A DNA stretch of 64,000 bases from Stictocephala bisonia (lineage: Eukaryota; Arthropoda; Insecta; Hemiptera; Membracidae): contig JAQJVL010001189.1 in the NCBI GenBank assembly GCA_035578905.1, forward strand, positions 1 through 64,000. The letters are read 5' to 3'. Under the pieces are notes generated by a model. The model was not told where the DNA came from. It searched no databases and was given only the letters and a program-made list of their open reading frames with translations. The translations under genes were made by a program, and so were the position numbers. Shown here piece by piece: positions 60,775-64,000 of the stretch (the first letter of the stretch is position 1; each line of letters begins with the position of its first letter).

Positions 60775-63700
60775 AAGTAGGTTAGTTCTACACGAAGGAA
60801 GGTTTACTGCACCTCGAGGACTCTTGCAATCTGCATGTGCAGTCCCAATAGTAATAGTTTGTGAGGGAGGGGGGAAGTAAGTGGGTTAGTTCTACACGAA
60901 GGAAAGTTTACTGCACCTCGAGGACTCTTGCAATCTGCATGTGCAGTCCCAATAGTAGTAGTTTGTGAGGGAGGGGGGAAGTAAGTGAGTTAGTTCTACA
61001 CGAAGGAAGGTTTACTGCACCTCGAGGACTCTTGCAATCTGCATGTGCAGTCCCAATAGTAGTAGTTTGTGAGGGAGTGGGAAGTAATTAGGTTAGTTCT
61101 ACACGAAGGAAGGTTTACTGCACCTCGAGGACTCTTGCAATCTGCATGTGCAGTCCCAATAGTAGTAGTTTGTGAGGGAGGGGGGAAGTAAGTGGGTTAG
61201 TTCTACACGAAGGAAGGTTTACTGCACCCAGAGGACTCTTGCAATCTGCATGTGCAGTCCCAATAGCAGTAGTTTGTGAGGGAGGGGGGTAGTGACGGGG
61301 AAGTAAGTGGGTTAGTTCTACACGAAGGAAGGTTTACTGCACCTCGAGGACTCTTGCAATCTGCATGTGCAGTCCCAATAATAGTAGTTTGTGAGGGAGG
61401 GGGTTGAGATGGGGAAGTAAGGGGATTAGTTCTACACGAAGGAAGGTTTACTGCACCCAGAGGACTCTTGCAATCTGCATGTGCAGCCCCAATAGCAGTA
61501 GTTTGTGAGGGAGGGGGATAGAGACGGGGAAATAAGTGGGTTAGTTCTACACGAAGGAAGGTTTACTGCACCCAGAGGACTCTTGCAATCTGCATGTGCA
61601 GTCCCAATAGTAGTAGTTTGTGAGGGAGGGGGTAGAGATGGAGAAGTAAGTGGGTTAGTTCTACACGAAGGAAGGTTTACTGCACCCAGAGGACTCTTGC
61701 AATCTGCATGTGCAGTCCCAATAGCAGTAGTTTGTGAGGGAGGGGGGTAGTGACGGCGAAGTAAGTGGGTTAGTTCTACACGAAGGAAGGTTTACTGCAC
61801 CCAGAGGACTCTTGCAATCTGCATGTGCAGTCCCAATAGTAGTAGTTTGTGAGGGAGTGGGAAGTAAGTAGGTTAGTTCTACACGTAGGAAGGTTTACTG
61901 CACCCAGAGGACTCTTGCAATCTGCATGTGCAGTCCCAATAGTAGTAGTTTGAGAGGGAGGAGGGTAGAGACGGGGAAGTAAGTGGGTTAGTTCTACACG
62001 AAGGAAGGTTTACTGCACCCAGAGGACTCTTGCAATCTGCATGTGCAGTCCCAATAGTAGTAGTTTGTGAGGGAGGAGGGTAGAGACGGGAAAGTAAGGA
62101 GGTTAGTTCTACACGAAGGAAGGTTTACTGCACCCAGAGGACTCTTGCAATCTGCATGTGCAGTCCCAATAGTAGTAGTTTGTGAGGGAGAGGGGTAGAG
62201 ACGGGGAAGTAAGTAGGTTAGTTCTACACGAAGGAAGGTTTACTGCACCCAGAGGACTCTTGCAATCTGCATGTGCAGTCCCAATAGTAGTAGTTTGTGA
62301 GGGAGGGGGTGGAGACGGGGAAGTAAGTAGGTTAGTTCTACACGAAGGAAGGTTTACTGCACCCAGAGGACTCTTGCAATCTGCATGTGCAGTCCCAATA
62401 GTAGTAGTTTGTGAGGGAGGGGGAAGTAAGTAGGTTAGTTCTACACGAAGGAAGGTTTACTGCACCCAGAGGACTCTTGCAATCTGCATGTGCAGTCCCA
62501 ATAGTAGTAGTTTGTGAGGGAGGAGGGTAGAGACGGGAAAGTAAGGAGGTTAGTTCTACACGAAGGAAGGTTTACTGCACCCAGAGGACTCTTGCAATCT
62601 GCATGTGCAGTCCCAATAGTAGTAGTTTGTGAGGGAGAGGGGTAGAGACGGGGAAGTAAGTAGGTTAGTTCTACACGAAGGAAGGTTTACTGCACCCAGA
62701 GGACTCTTGCAATCTGCATGTGCAGTCCCAATAATAGTAGTTTGTGAGGGAGGGGGTGGAGACGGGGAAGTAAGTAGGTTAGTTCTACACGAAGGAAGGT
62801 TTACTGCACCCAGAGGACTCTTGCAATCTGCATGTGCAGTCCCAATAGGAGTAGTTTGTGAGGGAATTGGGTAGATACGGGGATGTAAGTAGGTTAGTTC
62901 TACACGAAGGAAGGTTTACTGCACTTAGAGGACTCTTGCAATCTGCATGTGCAGTCCCAATAGTAGTAGTTTGTGAGGGAATTGGGTAGAGACGGGGAAG
63001 TAAGTAGGTTAGTTCTACACGAAGGAAGGTTTACTGCACCCAGAGGACTCTTGGAATCTGCATGTGCAGTCCCAATAGTAGTAGTTTGTGAGGGAGGGGA
63101 GGGGGTAGAGACGGGTAAGTAAGTGGGTTAGTTCTGCACGTAGGAAGGTTTACTGCACCCAGAGGACTCTTTCAATCTGCATGTGCAGTCCCAATAGTAG
63201 TAGTTTGTGAGGGAATTGGGTAAAGACGGGGAAGTAAGTAGGTTGGTTTACAAGAAGGAAGGTTTACTGCACCTAGAGGACTCTTGCAATCCGCATGTGC
63301 AGTCCCAATAGTAGTAGTTTGTGGGGGAATTGGGTAGAGACGGGGAAGTAAGTAGGTTGGTTTACAAGAAGGAAGGTTTACTGCACCCAGAGGACTCTTG
63401 GAATCTGCATGTGCAGTCCCAATAGTAGTAGTTTGTGAGGGAGGGGAGGGGGTAGAGACGGGGAAGTAAGTGGGTTAGTTCTACACGTAGGAAGGTTTAC
63501 TGCACCCAGAGGACTCTTTCAATCTGCATGTGCAGTCCCAATAGTAGTAGTTTGTGAGGGAATTGGGTAAAGACGGGGAAGTAAGTAGGTTGGTTTACAA
63601 GAAGGAAGGTTTACTGCACCCAGAGGACTCTTGCAATCTGCATGTGCAGTCCCAATAGTAGTAGTTTGAGAGGGAGGAGGGTAGAGACGTGATAGTATGT

Positions 63701-64000
63701 AGGTTAGTTCTACACGAAGGAAGGTTTACTGCACCCAGAGGACTCTTGCAATCTGCATGTGCAGTCCCAATAGTAGTAGTTTGAGAGGGAGGAGGGTAGA
63801 GACGGGGAAGTAAGTAGGTTAGTTCTACACGAAGGAAGGTTTACTGCACCCAGAGGACTCTTTCAATCTGCATGTGCAGTCCCAATAGTAGTAGTTTGTG
63901 AGGGAGGGGGTAGAGACGGGGAAGTAAGTGGGTTAGTTCTACACGAAGGAAGGTTTACTGCACCCAGAGGACTCTTTCAATCTGCATTTGCAGTCCCAAT
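60775..64000. repeat. 104/114-bp satellite array, runs off the window
   Basis: About 29 units. GTTCTACACGAAGGAAGG starts at 60785, 60889, 60993, 61096, 61200, 61315, 61429 and so on. The first units are 103-104 bp; later ones are about 114 bp, with an extra GGGTAGAGACGGG in the G-rich linker. Each unit has TGCATGTGCA, CAATAGTAGTAGTTTG and a G-rich stretch. Short frames with GRFTAPRGLLQSACAVPI are repeat artefacts. Much GC-richer than the rest of the window. Confidence 0.97.

Noticed and set aside
61505..62874. Three 81-83 codon frames with the repeated GRFTAPRGLLQSACAVPI
   Set aside because: Frame through the 104/114-bp satellite, open only where unit lengths keep phase; no start context or conservation signal.

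Overview
This is eukaryotic nuclear DNA, AT-rich and gene-poor, with split genes (GT-AG introns), many decayed non-LTR retrotransposons, Helitron-like and foldback elements, and several tandem satellites. The only host gene family I can recognise is a membrane acyl-CoA delta-9 desaturase of the insect type. With the Jockey/CR1/I-like LINE relics it suggests an arthropod, most likely an insect and possibly a hemipteran. The species cannot be fixed from the sequence. No operons, rRNA, CRISPR or bacterial features were seen.

Layout. The backbone is a tandem segmental duplication of a minus-strand desaturase locus with a period of about 22 kb at its 3' ends. Three units can be traced. Unit C (about 1.1-5.0 kb) shows only the upstream flank; its gene body would lie left of the window. 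Unit A (about 5.7-22.9 kb) keeps three coding exons (6134-6374, 9228-9410, 13998-14203) but is a pseudogene: two in-frame stops in the middle exon, and a deletion that removed the exons carrying the start codon and the first histidine box. Unit B (about 28.1-51 kb) keeps a full set of exons from an ATG exon at 47567 to a stop at 28488, with histidine boxes HRLWSH, HRLHH and HNYHH. Its N-terminal exon carries a 195-bp tandem duplication, and the ATG-bearing copy looks frameshifted.

Because A, B and C are paralogous, each transposon and repeat can be dated against its empty site. An RT relic at 4.2-5.0 kb and 21.96-22.86 kb is older than the duplication of C and A. Younger insertions are private to one unit: a LINE at 16.9-18.7 kb and one at 15.2-16.1 kb in A; a LINE at 36.5 kb whose 3' tail has grown into a 2-kb GTTTC pentanucleotide satellite in B; and a Helitron-like element at 50.1 kb in B. 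Minisatellites have also grown in one paralogue only (22-bp unit at 8.2-9.05 kb, 48-bp x3 at 14.57 kb, 42-bp x3 at 19.02 kb, GA array at 34.5 kb).

The right part (51-64 kb) has no gene I can recognise. It holds a 109/145-bp satellite (53.9-55.3 kb), a decayed minus-strand LINE (58.5-60.0 kb) and a 104/114-bp satellite that runs off the end (60.8-64 kb). The left edge (1-715) is a 75-bp satellite. Most long open frames in the window are RT fragments or repeat artefacts.
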